From the NCBI GenBank assembly GCA_033439265.1, contig JAVTVX010000024.1:11887001-11951000 (forward strand): a stretch of DNA of 64,000 nucleotides. The letters run 5' to 3'. Position 1 is the first letter of the stretch; the number at the start of each line of letters is the position of its first letter. Both the position numbers and the translations under genes were made by a program. Under the pieces are notes generated by a model. The model was given only the letters and a program-made list of their open reading frames with translations. It had not been told where the DNA came from and ran no database searches. The DNA is from Dillenia suffruticosa. Its lineage: Eukaryota; Streptophyta; Magnoliopsida; Dilleniales; Dilleniaceae. Of the stretch, positions 25,851 through 40,544 are shown in pieces.

Positions 25851-28800
25851 CATGTCAGATTACTTCATTATTTTTTATTTTAAAAATATTATTATTAAAA
25901 TAAATATATCTTGATTATTATCAAATTAAATAATGTAATGATATAAAATTAGTTATCACCACCACATGATTTAAGTGTATATAAAAGAATTACAAAAATA
26001 TTATAAATTTAAACAGAATTGTATTAACATACCAAGATTGAGCAGTACATCACATTGAGTAATAGGTATAAGACCAAGAGGAAAGAAAGATTCCTGTTCC
26101 ACAATAACAAGTCTGTCTTGTACTAATAGTAAGAGAGTGAAACAAAAATGAAACAAAAAATATCTCTTGGTAAAACCCAAAATGAAACAAAAAACGTTCA
26201 TTCTATCGCAAAAAATATTACTATTACAATTTGGAACTCACAATCCCACCATATTTTCAAAACTAAGTAAAGTGGTGAGCAACAAATTTATGTCAAACTT
26301 TCTTCCTATCAATAAAAAAAATGAATAAAAAAGTGAAGTTAATACAATCATGTAGTAACATTATAATGAATATAAAGAATTGTTATAAAAGAAAATATTA
26401 CCGTGGGATTAACTTGGGCCTCTTCATTCGTCATGGCAGCATATGTTGTTGTGATTTAATTCGTTCATTTCAACTAGCATACATTATCCTTTCTCTAAAT
26501 CCCAAATATCTTGACAGCTTGTTGGAGCTCTATATTTCTTCACAACTACTGAAAAAATAAATATGAGTTGTCAATTGATACCAGGATAATGTCAAACCTC
26601 AAATTAAAATAATATATGGGGTAACATTTTCACAAAATTGGGTTTCTTCATATTGAACTTGTTGGAATTGTTGTGATTCTTCATGCTGAGTAACAATATT
26701 CATCCGGCGTTTAATTCATCCCATAGCTACGGTGGTTCACAAAGCAGATGCTTTCAAAGTAAGAGTTTTGAGGAGATTTGAGGAAAGAAATACTTCATAC
26801 TTAATATAATATTTTTGGATTAGAATCCAATTACAAAGCATGCCATTATGTACCGTTCTTTTTTTTTCTTCACCTGCCTTTTTTCTACATTTCTTACCGC
26901 CTTTTTTAAATTACATTTTGTACCACTCTTTTTTTTCTTCACCCACCTTTTTTCCGCACTTCTTACCGCCTTTTTTAAATTAAAATTCTTACCACTGCCT
27001 TTTTCTTCTTTCATATATTTCTTTTTTTCATATTTTTAAATCGGTAAGATTTGTTGCATATTGATTTCATATAATTTTCAATTTCATGTCGAGAATTTAG
27101 AATAGCGAAAAGGTCACTCAATCTAAAATTTATTATTAAATTCTTTTTAAATTAGATTTTATAATAACTTAATTGCTACCACTTTATTACCACCGGTTAG
27201 TATATATAATTGTAAATAACAATTAAATAAAACTGATAACACTTATCTCAAAAATCTTCATCTATTCAAAATATATGCTTATGAACCAAATTAAATAAAA
27301 TTACATGTAAATTAAACTAAAGAGATATATAGAATATATTTATATCGAGTTGAATGGTGTTGAATAATTTTATTAATTAATTAATTAATACACTATTTTT
27401 AAAGTAAAAATGAACATCGAGATTGAAATTAATATTAATGTTGTCATTCGTTTAATTTGAAATTTATATAAATTTATATAATGTGAATAAATAATAAGAA
27501 TTCCTTCCTTTTTCTTTAAATTTTATTTGTTCATATAATATTGATGATAAGATATTTTGTTTAAATATTACTCTTATTTATGTAACTTATTATATAAAAT
27601 TGATAATAGAAGTGGCATGTCAATGTTAGATTAAATGTATCTATAATAGTCGTATATATTAATAATATAATACTAATTTATAATAAAATAGTAATTATAA
27701 TTAAAAAAAATACTAACATACTAGAACAAAATTATGTAATAAAATAGTAATAAACGGGTAATAGTAATATATAGTAATAGATAATAATACATTGACAATC
27801 CAACAAATATAACCTAGTATGATAATATATATTAATATATAATAATATATAGTAGTATGTAATATTACTATATAATAGTGATAGTTATTTAATACTAAGT
27901 ATATAGTAATTATAATTAAAAAATATACCATAGATTGTAATATATTGTAACATGTAGTAATATTAGTAACGTGTGTATATAAAGTTGTCGATTGGTTTGC
28001 GATTGATAATTAAGATTTTTTCTTTAATTTTGAAAAAATTTCTGGTAGAAATTAATATTAATTAATATTGTATTATATAATATTCTTAATAAATTATGTA
28101 ATAGATAATATATCATTATCTAAAGTAATAGTATATTTAAAATTTCAAGATTTGATACAATACAATTTGGGGATTTGGTACCTATAATTTGTTATTATAA
28201 TTTATCACTTGTTACATGATATCTTACCATCCATAGATTGAATATTTGTCGATACAAATTCAAGAAATGCATTAACCCCGCTAATAGACGGTTAGTAATT
28301 AATGAAATAACATATGAAATAAATTGTAATTTTTTTTTTAATTCTTTGGTCTAAAAAAAGAAATAGAGAAAGAAGAAAATATGGTGTTGGCGCTAATATT
28401 TGCGCCAAGAAGCTTTGTCCATATCAACATATCAGAAAGTTAAGTTTAAATAAGTACAAAGTATTTGTAGCCACATTTTGCTTTTTAAAAAAGTTTTTGG
28501 TTTGTAAATAGATTATTATAATTTGGCATTCAATCAAACTCAATTTCTTTGGTTGTCTTGATAATTGTCATCTTTATAATTAGTAATTGTCATGTTCATA
28601 ATTGGATAAATTTTTTTGTAATTTGTTATTAAATAAATATAATATTAAAAATAGTTAATAATAATAATGTAGTATTATTTAATCATTAAATATCAAATAT
28701 TGTAAATTACGTTAATAGAGCAATGTTTGGTGTATATTGCAGTTGTCCGATCTAACTCTACTTTCCTCACTTAAGCTTAACATTATCATTATCTTCATAT

Positions 28801-29017
28801 AGTAGATTAATGATATAGTAATTGTAATTACATAAATATGTTTTTATTTAAATATAAAATATAAAATTAAACAGATTATAGTATTATATAAATATAGTAA
28901 ATTAAAACTAAAATATTTGTTTCAAATATTATGCAATATGCAATAGCAATTGATAAATGGGGTAATTGATGATAATTGATGGTTAGTATTAATTGATGGT
29001 AAGTCATGGTAATTGAT
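25851..29017. other. AT-rich transposon interior, no gene
   Basis: Very AT-rich DNA. A 69-bp duplicated unit lies at about 26,860-27,010 (CTTCACC...CTTACCGCCTTTTTTAAATT, twice). GGTAATTGATG-type motifs at 28,950-29,015 run up to the Gypsy LTR start. No protein similarity was seen. Confidence 0.55.
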
Positions 29018-30106
29018 TGTCACGTCTCGACCCGCAGGTTGGGCACACGAATAGACTACCGTGACTCCTCGAGACACGGGTATGCCCTACTCGCACATCG
29101 AGGTGACGCAAAACTAATATTATGACCTTACTCGATGTCGTTAAGTCAAAATCATATAACGAAAGAAAAAAAGATAGTTTTCAAAAAAAAATTTCTTTAA
29201 AACATCTGCCTCCAATTTACATATAATATTTATATGCATGATCCAATCGTAAACAAGAATGGATATGATCACTTACCCGATAGCGTCTCTCAGTAAAACT
29301 CGTGGGATAATACTTCAATGTATGTCAAATACAGATAAACTGAAAATATTAATATGAGAGGTGAGTATAATCCACATACTTAGTGAGTAAGATACAATGA
29401 CTATATAATGACAATAAATGAATTTGTGAGAGTGGCAAGTCAAAACATCATTTTTAAATTTATATTTCATTCCTTTGCAAATATATCATGTAATTCAAAA
29501 TAATAGGTATCCTTATTATCAATCATATATAATGGGGTGTCAAAAACATATTATACCCATAGTTTGGCCTAACTATGGTAAAATCCACTAAGAGGCCACC
29601 AAAATATCATAAGAATAAAACACATATATTTTTTCTATTCCCTTGATGTTGACACGGTTCTCACGTGGTGCTCGTCTATTGGATCCGTTGGACAGAGATA
29701 GGGGACTCAAACCACTACTCCCATGTTACCCCACCACATCACCCCATCGGGTAAACGCTCAATACCGTGGTAGGCAGTACGCTATAGCCACTATACACCA
29801 TCCCATAATCATACACATATATCATATGTCATCATTCATAAATCCTTACTCGTAAAAACAAGGCACTATCAAGTAACCATAATATTAGGATACAAATTTT
29901 TACCAAACAACATTTCAAGACATGCCACAAACACTAAAACATTTCCAAATCACATTTCAAATTTTATTTATAAAATCATGATCAAAACTATTTCTCATTT
30001 AAAGTCAAAAATAGTTCGTTTCACTCACCTCGGCTGGGGAGGGTACGCCACTCCTCCTAACTATTCTCATTTCTCGATTGAGACATCTCTCGAATCCTAA
30101 TCCTAA
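29018..30106 (+). mobile_element. Gypsy-type LTR fragment
   Basis: It starts TGTCACGTCTCGACCCGC, the opening typical of many plant Gypsy LTRs, and has the usual later phrases CCACATACTTAGTGAGTAA and CTCACCTCGGCTGGGGAGGG. It is interrupted at 30,106 by element B and seems to continue at 36,909 with the AT-rich part common in such LTRs. No coding sequence. The 5-bp flank before TG (TTGAT) was not found again, so I cannot show a complete solo LTR. Confidence 0.6.
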
Positions 30107-32399
30107 CACTGCAAAATTATATCTCTATACTGACGGTAACTTTTATTATCGGTAACCTTTAACAACGGTTTCTTCTTACCTATTCCGACGTTTTTTACAA
30201 AACCGTAGAAAAATATATACATATTTTAACAGTATAAATTATAATGTCGAGAAAAGTTTATAAACCGTAAGTAAAGTTAACAGAACCATCGGTAAAAATG
30301 ATATTCAATTTCTGATGATTATCTTTTGTCGTTGGTAAATATAATATTTTTAGAGACGATTTGAAAATAATCAGGTCTACTGGATCTATTTAACCATACT
30401 GTTTATATAAATCAATAATTATGATAACTTGTATTCTACTATTTGCAAATGTTATATTTTTATATATATTTATATAATTTTTAGAAACAGTTTAAAATTT
30501 TAGAGTTAATATAGAAGGGAATAATTTATGATAACGTGTGTTATGTGTATTGTAATACGTTATAATCTGTGATGACGTTAAAATCTGTGATGTTAATAAC
30601 GTGTGATAAGTAATGGTAACAACTTAAGTAGTGGTAATCTATAACTGTGATAAGTAGTGGTAATAATTTGCGAGAAATTTGTAAAAATATAAAAAATTTA
30701 TAAAAAAATTAGAATTATTTTGAAATACACAATATACCATTTTCTAATAATACATACATAATATTAGTACTGTATATATTATTATAAATTATAAATTATT
30801 GGAGAATATATGTTAGTTAATATTAATTTAAATTCTCTTATATTAACAATTTAAAAAATTTAAATATTTTTGTATAGAAAAAAAAAAGAAAAAAGAAAAG
30901 TAGAAAAAAGTGTGGAAGATTGAGAGAAAAAAAGAAAAAATAAAAAAGAGAGATAACTTTTTTTTCGTTATTTTTTAGTATTTTGACAATGGATATTTTT
31001 ATTAATATGAAAGTGAGAAAAGTTGAGACTAAAAAAAAAAAAAAAGAAAAGGGACACGTGATAAGTTTATGATATATACTTGTGGTAAATAGTAAATAGA
31101 GTGGTTAGTATATGGATGGTAAATAGTAGTAATTTAAGTTTTATTTTAATTTATATTTCAACTATTACATTTTATCATTTTATATTTTCATTAATTTAAT
31201 TTAATTTAATTTAATTGTATTTGTATTTTTTTTCTTATTTTGTGTTTTTATAGAATTTATATAAACCATTTTATAAATAAGTTGTGATAATTTATAGAAT
31301 TTATAGAATTTTTTTAATTTATGATAAATTTAATAAAAAAGTTGGTAATTGTGAAAATAAGTGGTAAGTAATGATAAGTTGTGATAAGTTGTGATAATAA
31401 TGTTGGTAATTGTGATAATAAGTGGTAAGTAATGATAATTTTGAATGAATGATATTATTATATTAGTGTGATAATATAAAATGATGGTTATTAATATTAA
31501 TTTAAATTATAATATATTATTAATTTAATAAATTTATATATTTAATTATAAATATTTACCAAAATATAAAATATTAATAATTTATCATAATCTGTGGAAG
31601 GTAGAGAATAAAAGAAAAAAAAAGAAAAATGAGACACATGGCAAGCTGTGTCATTTCCGTTACTTCCATTTTTATTTAATTGTGTCTCTTTATTATTTGT
31701 TTTAATTTATTTTTTCTAATTTTTTGTTTTTCAAATGATATTTATTTGTGAAAAATTACGTCTGCAAAATTTATCTAAAATTTATTTGTCAATGATAATA
31801 TAAAAAATCTATATCATCTTCAAATATAATATTCATCTAAACAATTATATATTATATTTAAATACTTGAAATTTGTAAACTGAAAAAAAAAAAAGAGAAC
31901 AAAAGGTTGAACAAGAGTGAGATAAGGAAAAAAAAGGTGGCAAATAAGAAAAAAAAAAGGAGAGTGAAATAGAAAGAAATATCATCGGTATTTTTGAAAA
32001 AAGAAAAGAAAAAAAGAAAAAAATTGGAAGATGAAAAATGTGTAATGAAAAAGTGCAGGAAAATTGTGTAATAAAAAAATATCCGGAAAAAGAGATTTTA
32101 AAATTTTATTTTGAAAATTTGTTTGTTATTAATTTAATTTGAAAAAGTGGTATATCCAAGAAGGTAAATTGAAAATGTAAAAAAATTACAAAAAATTGAG
32201 ATACATATTCACCATTTTCCAATAATATAATAATATCAATCTTATATTATTATATAATATATATATATATATATATATTGCTATATATATTACTATAAAT
32301 TACAATGAATTTTAATATGATAATTATCGATATTAATTTATATTATAATATATAAAAAATTAAAAATTTTAAATATTTCATTATAAATTTTACCAAAAA

Positions 32400-32835
32400 G
32401 AAGAAATTTTATTTTATGGGTGAGAGTGGGATTAGAAAAAAAAAATTGATAAGAGAAAGAGAGAGAAAAAGGAAGAGAAGAGAATGAGAAAAAAAAAATT
32501 CTATAATTATCAATATTGTTCATATATTTACCTTGTGCCGTGCCCCCCGCGGCTGCAACCGTGGGCACTATTGTTCATCTTTTTTTTTTCTTTTTTTTTA
32601 ACTTCTTTTTTCATATATTTACCAATTTTTTGCGTTTTTTTTTTTACCCTTCACCCTTTCCTTTTTTTTGAACTTTTTTTTTCTTCTTCTTTTTTATTTT
32701 TATTTTTATTTTTTTTACCTTCACCCTTCCGTTTTTTTAACTTTTTTTTGTTTCTTCTTTTTCTTTTCTTTTTTTTTTATTTCAGTTTTTTCTTCACCCT
32801 TTAATTTTCTTTTTTTTCATTCTTTTTTTTTCTGT
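32400..32835. repeat. Purine tract, GC core, pyrimidine tract
   Basis: A purine-rich stretch (about 32,430-32,505) is followed by a small GC core with GCCCCCCGCGGC. A 260-bp pyrimidine-rich stretch then follows (about 32,575-32,835). TATTGTTCAT occurs on both sides of the core. Complementary composition would allow a large imperfect hairpin or triplex. The Phe-rich open frames across it are artefacts. Confidence 0.7.
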
Positions 32836-35800
32836 TTCACTATTACAGGTTGCCCTTGTGTAGTGCGCCAAGAGAAATATTGATAATAATACATTAATTA
32901 TCAATATTAATTATCAATATTATATAATTTTATATAAATTCTAAAAATATTTAATTTACAAATTTAACTTTTTAATATTGAAAAATTGATAACTCTACAG
33001 TAAAATTATATTCTCGTCAAAATCAATTTTCTAATTTAATCAAATTTCTCTTTTTTGTGAAAAAAATATTTGTTTTTTTATTCTAATCTAATTATTTTTT
33101 TACCGAAAACAATTAATTCATTTTAGATAATTCAAAACAATGATTTTTTTTTTTGCACCACCTCACAAATTAACAATCAAATTTGATTGCAAAAAAATTT
33201 TATCATTATTTCAAATTCAAACAACTCAACTTTATAAAAGCTGGCGGTATAATACAGAGTAACAAGTGGTAATAAATAGTAATAACCAGTAACAAGTGAG
33301 ATATGATACGTACATTTAATTTAAAAAATATTATTATAGTTGTTAAATTAATTAGTGATAATGAAAGTATAAAAAAATTATAAAAAATTTAGAATTATTT
33401 TCAGATACAAATGTACTATTTTCTAATAATATAATAATAACATTTGTAAATTATTACATAATACATACATATTACTATATATATTACTATAAATTATAAA
33501 TTATATTATCGTTAAATGGAGAATATATGTTAATAATAATATAAAATCATGATTATTAATATTAATTTATCAATTGTCCCGCATGCCAAAATGATGAAAC
33601 ATATTGGTTGAGTGTATTTGGAATAAATATATTAGTGGAATTATCAACGTTATATAATTTTAAATAAATTTCAAAAAAAATTATTTAATATATGAATTTA
33701 GTTTTTTAAAATTTTTCAGTGATAACTCCACAAATTCATGCCAAAATCAAAAATAATTCAAACAATGATCTTTGCACCACATCACAAATTGGCGGTTAAA
33801 TTTGATAAAACTTCAAAATATTTTATCATTTTATTTCAAAATCAAGCGGCAAATTTTATGAAAATTCCAAAAACATTTTATCATTTTATTTCGGAATCAA
33901 TGTACCCGCAAAAAACTTTTTATTTTTTTGCCCATTTTCCATGAATATTTTTCATTTTACAAATCATGACTATTAATATTAATTTAAATTATAATATATT
34001 AATAATTTAAAATTTTTATATATTTAATTACAAATATTTGCCAAAATATATAATATTAATAAAGATAAAAAAAAGAAAAGAAAAAAAAGAAAAAAGTGTC
34101 ATGATTTGCATTTTGCATTTTACATTATATATTTACAAAAAAAAAAGAGAAAATATTGTTTTATCGTGATAACAAATAATACCAACATGTAAGATAGTGT
34201 ATTAATGCATGGTAATAAGTGGTAACAAATAATAACAATCGGTAACAAATGATAATATATCATAATATAATGCATGATAACAAGTGGTAACAAATAGTAA
34301 CAACCGGTAACAAATGATATTCTTATAATAAGTGATACAATTGGTATAAGTGTAGTAAACAATGTTAATAGAAATGAAAATATAAAGAAAATCAAATACA
34401 AAAATTATAAAATAAAATTCATGATGTAATAATAATAAAAACAGGTCAAATAAGATAAAATTAAACTCACAAAAATAAAGATACACTATACACCAGTGGG
34501 GATAAGTATATTCATAAAAAAGAGAGTAATAAAAATTTATATGGATCTAATATATCCAATTACATGATAAGTTTTTGAACATGATATGTTTGGCATGTAT
34601 GATTCATTCACAGATTTACATGATCATTTACAAATTTACAGATAAACTAACTTCTCATGCATTTAATGTGGATGAAAATAAATTTCATGAATTATTTTTA
34701 GAATGTCAAAAAACCAATATATCCAAATTGAAGTTCACTATACTAATTTTAAATAATATTACATGTGAAATATTAGTGGTTGAAATTAGTGGTATGTGTA
34801 TGTGTGTAATATGTAAAAGTTGTGTATATGGAAATTGTGGAGTGTCTATATAAAAGATTAAATTTTTATTTATTGTAAATTATATTTTGTAATTATAAAT
34901 TGTAATTGAATTTGAAATTCAATTTCTACCGATACAATAGATGCAAAATTTAGTGTTCTTCATTAATTATACCAATATAATTAATTACACCATTACATAT
35001 AATTAAATTATATTATCATATTTTCAAATTATATTCAATAAATGTTCAAAACTATAACACTATATTATATAAATTATTAATTTCATATCATTGCATTATT
35101 TAAATTAATAATATTAATAAGTTTATTATCATCGAATAGAATATATATTATTTTTTATTAATCAAATAGATATGATATTAATCAAATATAGTAACTAGTT
35201 AGTAAGTATTTGTTAATAAATAGTAAACATTATAAGTGATTTTTTCAAAATACATATGAAAGACACATGTGAAAAATTAAGAAACGCGGTAATGAAAAAA
35301 GAGGTGGGAGAAAAAATACGGTAATGAAAAAAGAGGCGGGAGAAAAAGCGCGAAGGCTGAGTTTTAAAATTTTGTTTGTAAAAATTATATATTATAAATC
35401 ATATGTAGGCGAAAGTTCCACAATCAAAATTTCTCTATCCTTTCCTTGAAAGTTCTTCTCTCATAACCCATTCAAAACCTCTCACTCATACTTTGCAAAG
35501 TTTTATCAAAAGTTAATCATGTTTGGTATTTGAAAGGTTTGACGAACGACGGATAAGTATTGTATGAAGAATCACAACAATTCCAAGAAAGAATAAGTTC
35601 AGTCGAAGAAGCTCAATCATCCAAGATGTTATTCAGGTTTTAAAAATAAACATCTTATTTTTATTTTAATTTGAGATTTAATATTAAAATATCATTTTTA
35701 ATTTTTTATTTTGAACAGTTGTGAAAAAATATAAACATCAATGCTATCAAGATATTTTGCATTTAGAAAAAGGAAACGCTCTCTGCTTACTTCTCAGGTA

Positions 35801-36299
35801 ATATTTTCATTTACATTCATTATTTATTATTTATAATGATTTCATTATTTTACTATTGAGTTTTAATGAACAGATTGTCACGAAAGATTGTGGATAAAGA
35901 CATTTTCAAAAATTGTGATTGTGAATAAAGATATCTTCAGAAACTGTAACGAATATTTTTGGTTTGGACCATCTCAGAAGACATGTAATTGTGAGACATG
36001 TAATCTTTTTTCTATTTTTTTGTCTTATATGTATCAATCATTTTAGTTTGTATCAATTACAATTCTTATAATATTTATATTATTTTTATAATTTCTTTAT
36101 TTTTCAGTATTTTAATTTACCTATCATCTTAAAAAAAAAAAAGAAACCGTCAATGTGATAATCATATGGTAATATTGGTAACAAGTAGTAATTTAGTGAT
36201 AACAGAAATAATAAATTTTTTTAACATTTGTAATAACTGAGAAAAAAAAAAGAGTAACATTTCTAACTTAATATAATAATAAAAGAGAGAGAGTAACTT

Positions 36300-36720
36300 T
36301 CTGACGCTTGTGTAACCGACGGTACAAAATAGTAACCATGACGATTAGTAACCATGTGGTAATCGACAGTAACATGATAATTGACAGTAACATGTAGTAA
36401 TCTATAGTAATCTTGTAGTAATCTACAGTAACTTATACTAATATTTTCCAACCGATAAAAATAGAAATTTTTTCTCGCTTGTGGTAACCGATAGTACAAA
36501 CAGTAATTTATACTAACGTGTAATCGACGATAAAAGATAGTAACATTTCCTAATATATGTGGTAACCGATGATAAATGATAGTAACATTTCTTAATAGTT
36601 GTGATAACTGACGATAAAAGATAGTAACATTTCCTAACACATGTGATAATCGACAATAAAACCTAATAATTTTTACTGATATTTTGAAACCGATGATAAA
36701 AAATAATATTTTTACTAATA
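36300..36720. repeat. Right subterminal array of element B
   Basis: About ten imperfect units of the type GTGGTAACCGATGATAAA-GATAGTAACATTTCC lie 30-60 bp apart. They create a 157-codon minus-strand frame with repeated YRRLPHILGNVTI-like strings, which is a by-product of the repeats and not a gene. Confidence 0.8.
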
Positions 36721-36905
36721 CTTTTCTAACCGTCATTATAAATCAATCACATGCTCCAACGGTCATCAAAACCGTCAAGATAGATCTATCCCGACTGGTG
36801 TATAGCCGACTGAAAGCGTATCCGTTGGAGAAAGTTTTGCTAACGGTTTTAGTATGTTTAGCAAACGGTTTTTATCCATCTGAATAATGCATTTGTTTTG
36901 TAGTG

Positions 36906-38267
36906 TAAGTTAAACAATATTATTTATTAATTCAATATTATATAGTTGGATTACAACATGCATATAAAAATAGCCTCTTTCATAAGATTAAATTTCAATT
37001 TTCATACTGGAATTTCTATAAACATATAACGCGCTGATTTAGTAAAATCATGATATATTCAAAAATCTTGATCGGATTCAATTGATTTAAATTTTCTTTC
37101 AACACTAAGACATATATCTCCAACTTTTATGTTCAGACCATCTTCAAATTTGGAATACACGAATTTATAAAAAAAATTATCACTTTTCGTGCTAAGTTCC
37201 TAAAACCAATTCCGCACAGTTTTGGGAGAAATTCCATATCTCCCAGTATATATCTCCAATTTAAGTGTTTCTTATCTCAAATTGAAGGTAAGACATATAT
37301 CTAAAACTTTCTAGTTTTGACCATTCTCTGATTCTAAATGTATAATTTTATAAAATTCGGTTTTCATCTCAGTTTTAGTTTTAGAACTACTTCTGCATAG
37401 TTTTAGTAATATTATCATAACTTTCTGTATACAACTCCGATTCAAGTGATCTTTATCTCAAATTAACGATACGTCAGAGACCTAAAACTTTTATGTTTAA
37501 CATTCCTCCAAATTCGGAATACAAAATACCTCAAAAATTCATAAATTTTACTGGTAGTACACATGACATGAAACAGAATTTGTGAAACATACTAGATTTT
37601 CAAAAATCACCAAAAATTGATTTTTTCATGAAATGTCTAACATGATATACCATTTTTAAAACTTAGAAAGTTTAGTTTATAGAGAAATAAATATCTTAGA
37701 TTTTTGAATTCTACAGAGTGAGATATTCTAAGAAAGCTATACAAGACTCAATCTAGAAATCAACATTTAGCACGCTAGTATGGATACCAAAGTAACTACT
37801 CATCAAATAATTTAATTTTAGCATAAGTTAGAATATGTTAGCTCCTTTGTAAGATCTCTTGCTAACAATATATATCACCAGCCCCTTTGAATCTTTGAAT
37901 TTTTATCACCTTAGAAAAAAATCAAATTACAATAAATATAAATTCCTATACAATACCTCTATACTTCCAATTGAAATTCAAGAATTTCCAAAAATGTTTT
38001 TACCCCTTTGGCTCCATAGTTGAACTCAAAATGGATATAGAACCCTCACAATTTCGTCCAAGGTGAGTTTGAATGAAGAAAATAGGTCAAACTCTTATTA
38101 AACAAATTCTTTTATAAACCTAGTCAAATATCCTTAACTATTGGATCAGTCCATACATTATCTTGACCTTCCACTTGTCCTAGCACTTAACCCATGCAAT
38201 TGTTGATTCAAGTAACCTCCATGCACTCTACCAAGTGTCTTTGGACGTCCATGTCAAGGGGGAGAAG
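36906..38267 (+). other. Gypsy remnant, non-coding
   Basis: AT-rich sequence with recurring AAGACATATATCTCC...ACTTTTATGTTC phrases (near 37,105, 37,285 and 37,465), about 180 bp apart. The style is that of long Gypsy LTRs. It leads into a polypurine tract at 38,255. No gag or pol similarity was seen. Confidence 0.45.
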
Positions 38268-38807
38268 TGTCACAATCTAGAACAAGCTAGTCTAGTTGGT
38301 TTTCATGCAAATATTTCTACCCAATAAGTTTTCATGCATAAATTTCTATCCAATGAGTTTTATTGAATGTGAAAAATCCTAAGTGGCCACTAACCAACCT
38401 TATTTCCCTCTTGACAATCATTTGGCTCCAATTGTCCATCCTTGAGTGGTTTGCAACTTAGTCTCTTAACTTTCTTCAATTACATTTAAACCCCTAACTT
38501 TTAACAATTGCATTTTTGGTCCCTATGAAATTTTGTTTGAAATTTCTTAAATATGTGAAATTTCATTTAAATATCTTTATTTCAGTGTGTAGGCCTTCTC
38601 TTAGTTATTTTTGACTTCTTTAGGCCTTGTCGGCACTTTCCGAAAAGTTTTTCGACTTACCGATAAAATTTTCAGTTTTAGCGATTTTGAGGCGAAATCT
38701 CAAAATAAATAATTAGATAATTAAATAGATGTCTCAAAAGAATGCTTATATATTTAGAATCATGAAGAGTAGTACATAATATACACTCACTAAAAATTGA
38801 TGTTACA
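38255..38807 (+). mobile_element. Polypurine tract and candidate Gypsy LTR
   Basis: CAAGGGGGAGAAG (38,255-38,267) is directly followed by TGTCACAATC, the polypurine tract-LTR join of plant Gypsy elements. A matching end, ATGTTACA, lies at 38,800-38,807 and gives a TGTNACA inverted pair and a 540-bp LTR. The interior contains a CGGCACTTTCCGAAAA phrase typical of Gypsy LTRs. The right boundary is less sure than the left. Confidence 0.6.
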
Positions 38808-39881
38808 CGGATGGTAAGTTAGTGGGCAAAGAATCGACAGTTAGGGTTGGTTGTTGATTTTCTTGCTTGATCCAATGGCCGGGATTCAAAGTCATCAGAA
38901 GAGGAGACATGTCACTCGCACGTCTTTTCAACAATGAGTTCCAAAGCACGTACAGCTCACAACACCCACGAGCACAACACCCTATGAACACCATCAACGA
39001 TAGGCATTTGATCCGGTGAAAGGCATTTTATCCAATGGTAGTGAAATAATGGTAATGTCTTCGCATTGCTCAGCATTTCTTGATAACATGTTGTCACCAT
39101 TTCAGTTTTTTTGGACATTTCCTACCATTTCTCCATGAAATTACTTTGATGGTTTATCGAAGTTAGATTTGCAGAAAAATACTTGTTGCAAGAACTGAGT
39201 TAGAGAGAGGGAGAGAACGAGGGAGGAGGACGAGAAAGAGAGAACGATGGAGGAGGAAGAGAAAGAGAGAACGAGCAAGGAGGAGGAGAAGAAAAAAGTA
39301 AGAGGAGTAAAGACTGAAGACTGAAGACTGAAGATAAGGATAGGGTAGAGAAGAAGAAACGAGGACTTTTTTTGAAAATAAAGAGGCCAAGAGCAGAGAT
39401 TTGAAGATATTATTTTTGAATATTTTGAAAATTTTGAACCAGAACGACAAATGGAAGTTTATTTCGACAATGAGGCTTTTGCAGGTTCGTCCGCCAATAT
39501 ATTTATCCTTTATTTGAGCTTATTTATAGTTATTGGTTATTAGAGTATTTAGGGATTTTTAGTAATTGATTTGAGATTTAGTGATTTATGTTATAAATTC
39601 TAGAAATTTAATATACATTATTTACGTTTCTAAACACAGAAGAGAAGAAGAAAGGAGTGGCTAAGAACAAGAAGAAGAAGAGTACCTTGTGTGAAAGTAA
39701 GATAATGAAATCTAACATCGTCTGCATATATTAATAATTATTATTATTGCTATCAATAATGTAAAAATTATTGCAAGAATAGAGTCAAAGTATTAAAGAA
39801 TGGACGGAATTAAAGGAAGGGGAGAGGGACAACTACAACAAAGTGAAAGAAACAAAGAAATTACTTACACTAAGTAGAACA
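38808..39881. other. Non-coding, with purine-rich repeats
   Basis: At 39,200-39,300 there are repeats of GAGGAGGA-GAGAAAGAGAGAACGA, and at 39,311-39,334 the unit ACTGAAG repeats. Reading frames here are low-complexity. It precedes the plant-mobile-domain-like ORF and may hold its promoter or earlier exons. Confidence 0.4.
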
Positions 39882-40544
39882 ATGGCATCACCTGTACTAG
39901 CACCGATTCAAACGAGGTGCTCTCCAAAGCAATTAAAGGAGGTAATTCTTTTGCTTAATCATGAGATGAAAGAAGAGGTAAAACATATGGGGTTTGGCAA
40001 TATCTTGAAGCTTAGCTGTGATACATTAAGCCGAAAATTGTGTGAAGAATTGATAATGAGATTCAAACCGATGGAAAAACTTCTTTGTGTTCGTCCAAAC
40101 CAAAACTTTAAGCTGACACCTATGGAAGTAGGACAAATCCTAGGAATCACTTCAACTAGACGTGAAGTTTTTGGCTCTTCATCTTTATTTGAGTCTCCAT
40201 ACATCAGAAAGTATTTTTTGAAACTAAAACATACGGAGTTGAAAGAGAACATGCCCATGGAAGATGCCTCCTCCCCAAAATTTAAACGCTACTTCTTGCT
40301 CTTCCTTCTTGGATGCTTTTTATGTCCTACCACAAGTGTCTTCCCTTCTTCCAGACACCTAAAGGCAACCATTGATGTGGATAAAGCAGGTCTATATAAT
40401 TGGGCCGATTTTGTATTAAAATGGTTATGTGATGAGATTTACCAATTTCAAGCTCTTTCTGAGTGCACACACATCACTTTACACCCTACAAATGCATATG
40501 CATTTACTCTTCCTGAGTGCACACACATGAATCTTGCTGACTGA
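39882..40544 (+). CDS. Plant-mobile-domain-like protein, transposon-associated, probably partial
   Basis: I start at the ATG in MASPVLAP; a longer frame begins at 39,843 with a non-ATG codon. The protein is about 220 residues. It contains LSRKLCEELIMRFKPMEKLL, a LTPMEVGQILGI segment and FKRYFLLFLLGCFLCPTTS, followed by NWADFVLKWLCDEI. I recognise this order from the plant mobile domain (aminotransferase-like) and Ulp1-associated protein family found in plant DNA transposons. The known families are longer. Similarity stops at DEIYQF, where an intron or break is likely; a TTTCAG acceptor-like site at 40,744-40,749 precedes a frame with ELNFLRKEYF. The end contains a 55-bp repeat (TGAGTGCACACACAT twice). 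Function unknown. Confidence 0.55.
   Translation: MASPVLAPIQTRCSPKQLKEVILLLNHEMKEEVKHMGFGNILKLSCDTLSRKLCEELIMRFKPMEKLLCVRPNQNFKLTPMEVGQILGITSTRREVFGSSSLFESPYIRKYFLKLKHTELKENMPMEDASSPKFKRYFLLFLLGCFLCPTTSVFPSSRHLKATIDVDKAGLYNWADFVLKWLCDEIYQFQALSECTHITLHPTNAYAFTLPECTHMNLAD

Larger units (their letters stand above)
30107..36905 (+). mobile_element. CACTA-like element B, 6,799 bp, TSD TAA
   Basis: The left terminus is CACTGCAAAATTA (30,107) and the right terminus TTTTGTAGTG (ending 36,905). TAA occurs on both sides (30,104-30,106 and 36,906-36,908). The first 300 bp match element A. The right end has a 400-bp array of TAACCGACGATAAAAGATAG-type units. The interior is extremely AT-rich, with recurrent blocks (TTCTAATAATATAATAAT near 30,740, 32,220 and 33,420), purine tracts and a small GC core at 32,532-32,570. 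No transposase is encoded, so it is non-autonomous. Confidence 0.85.
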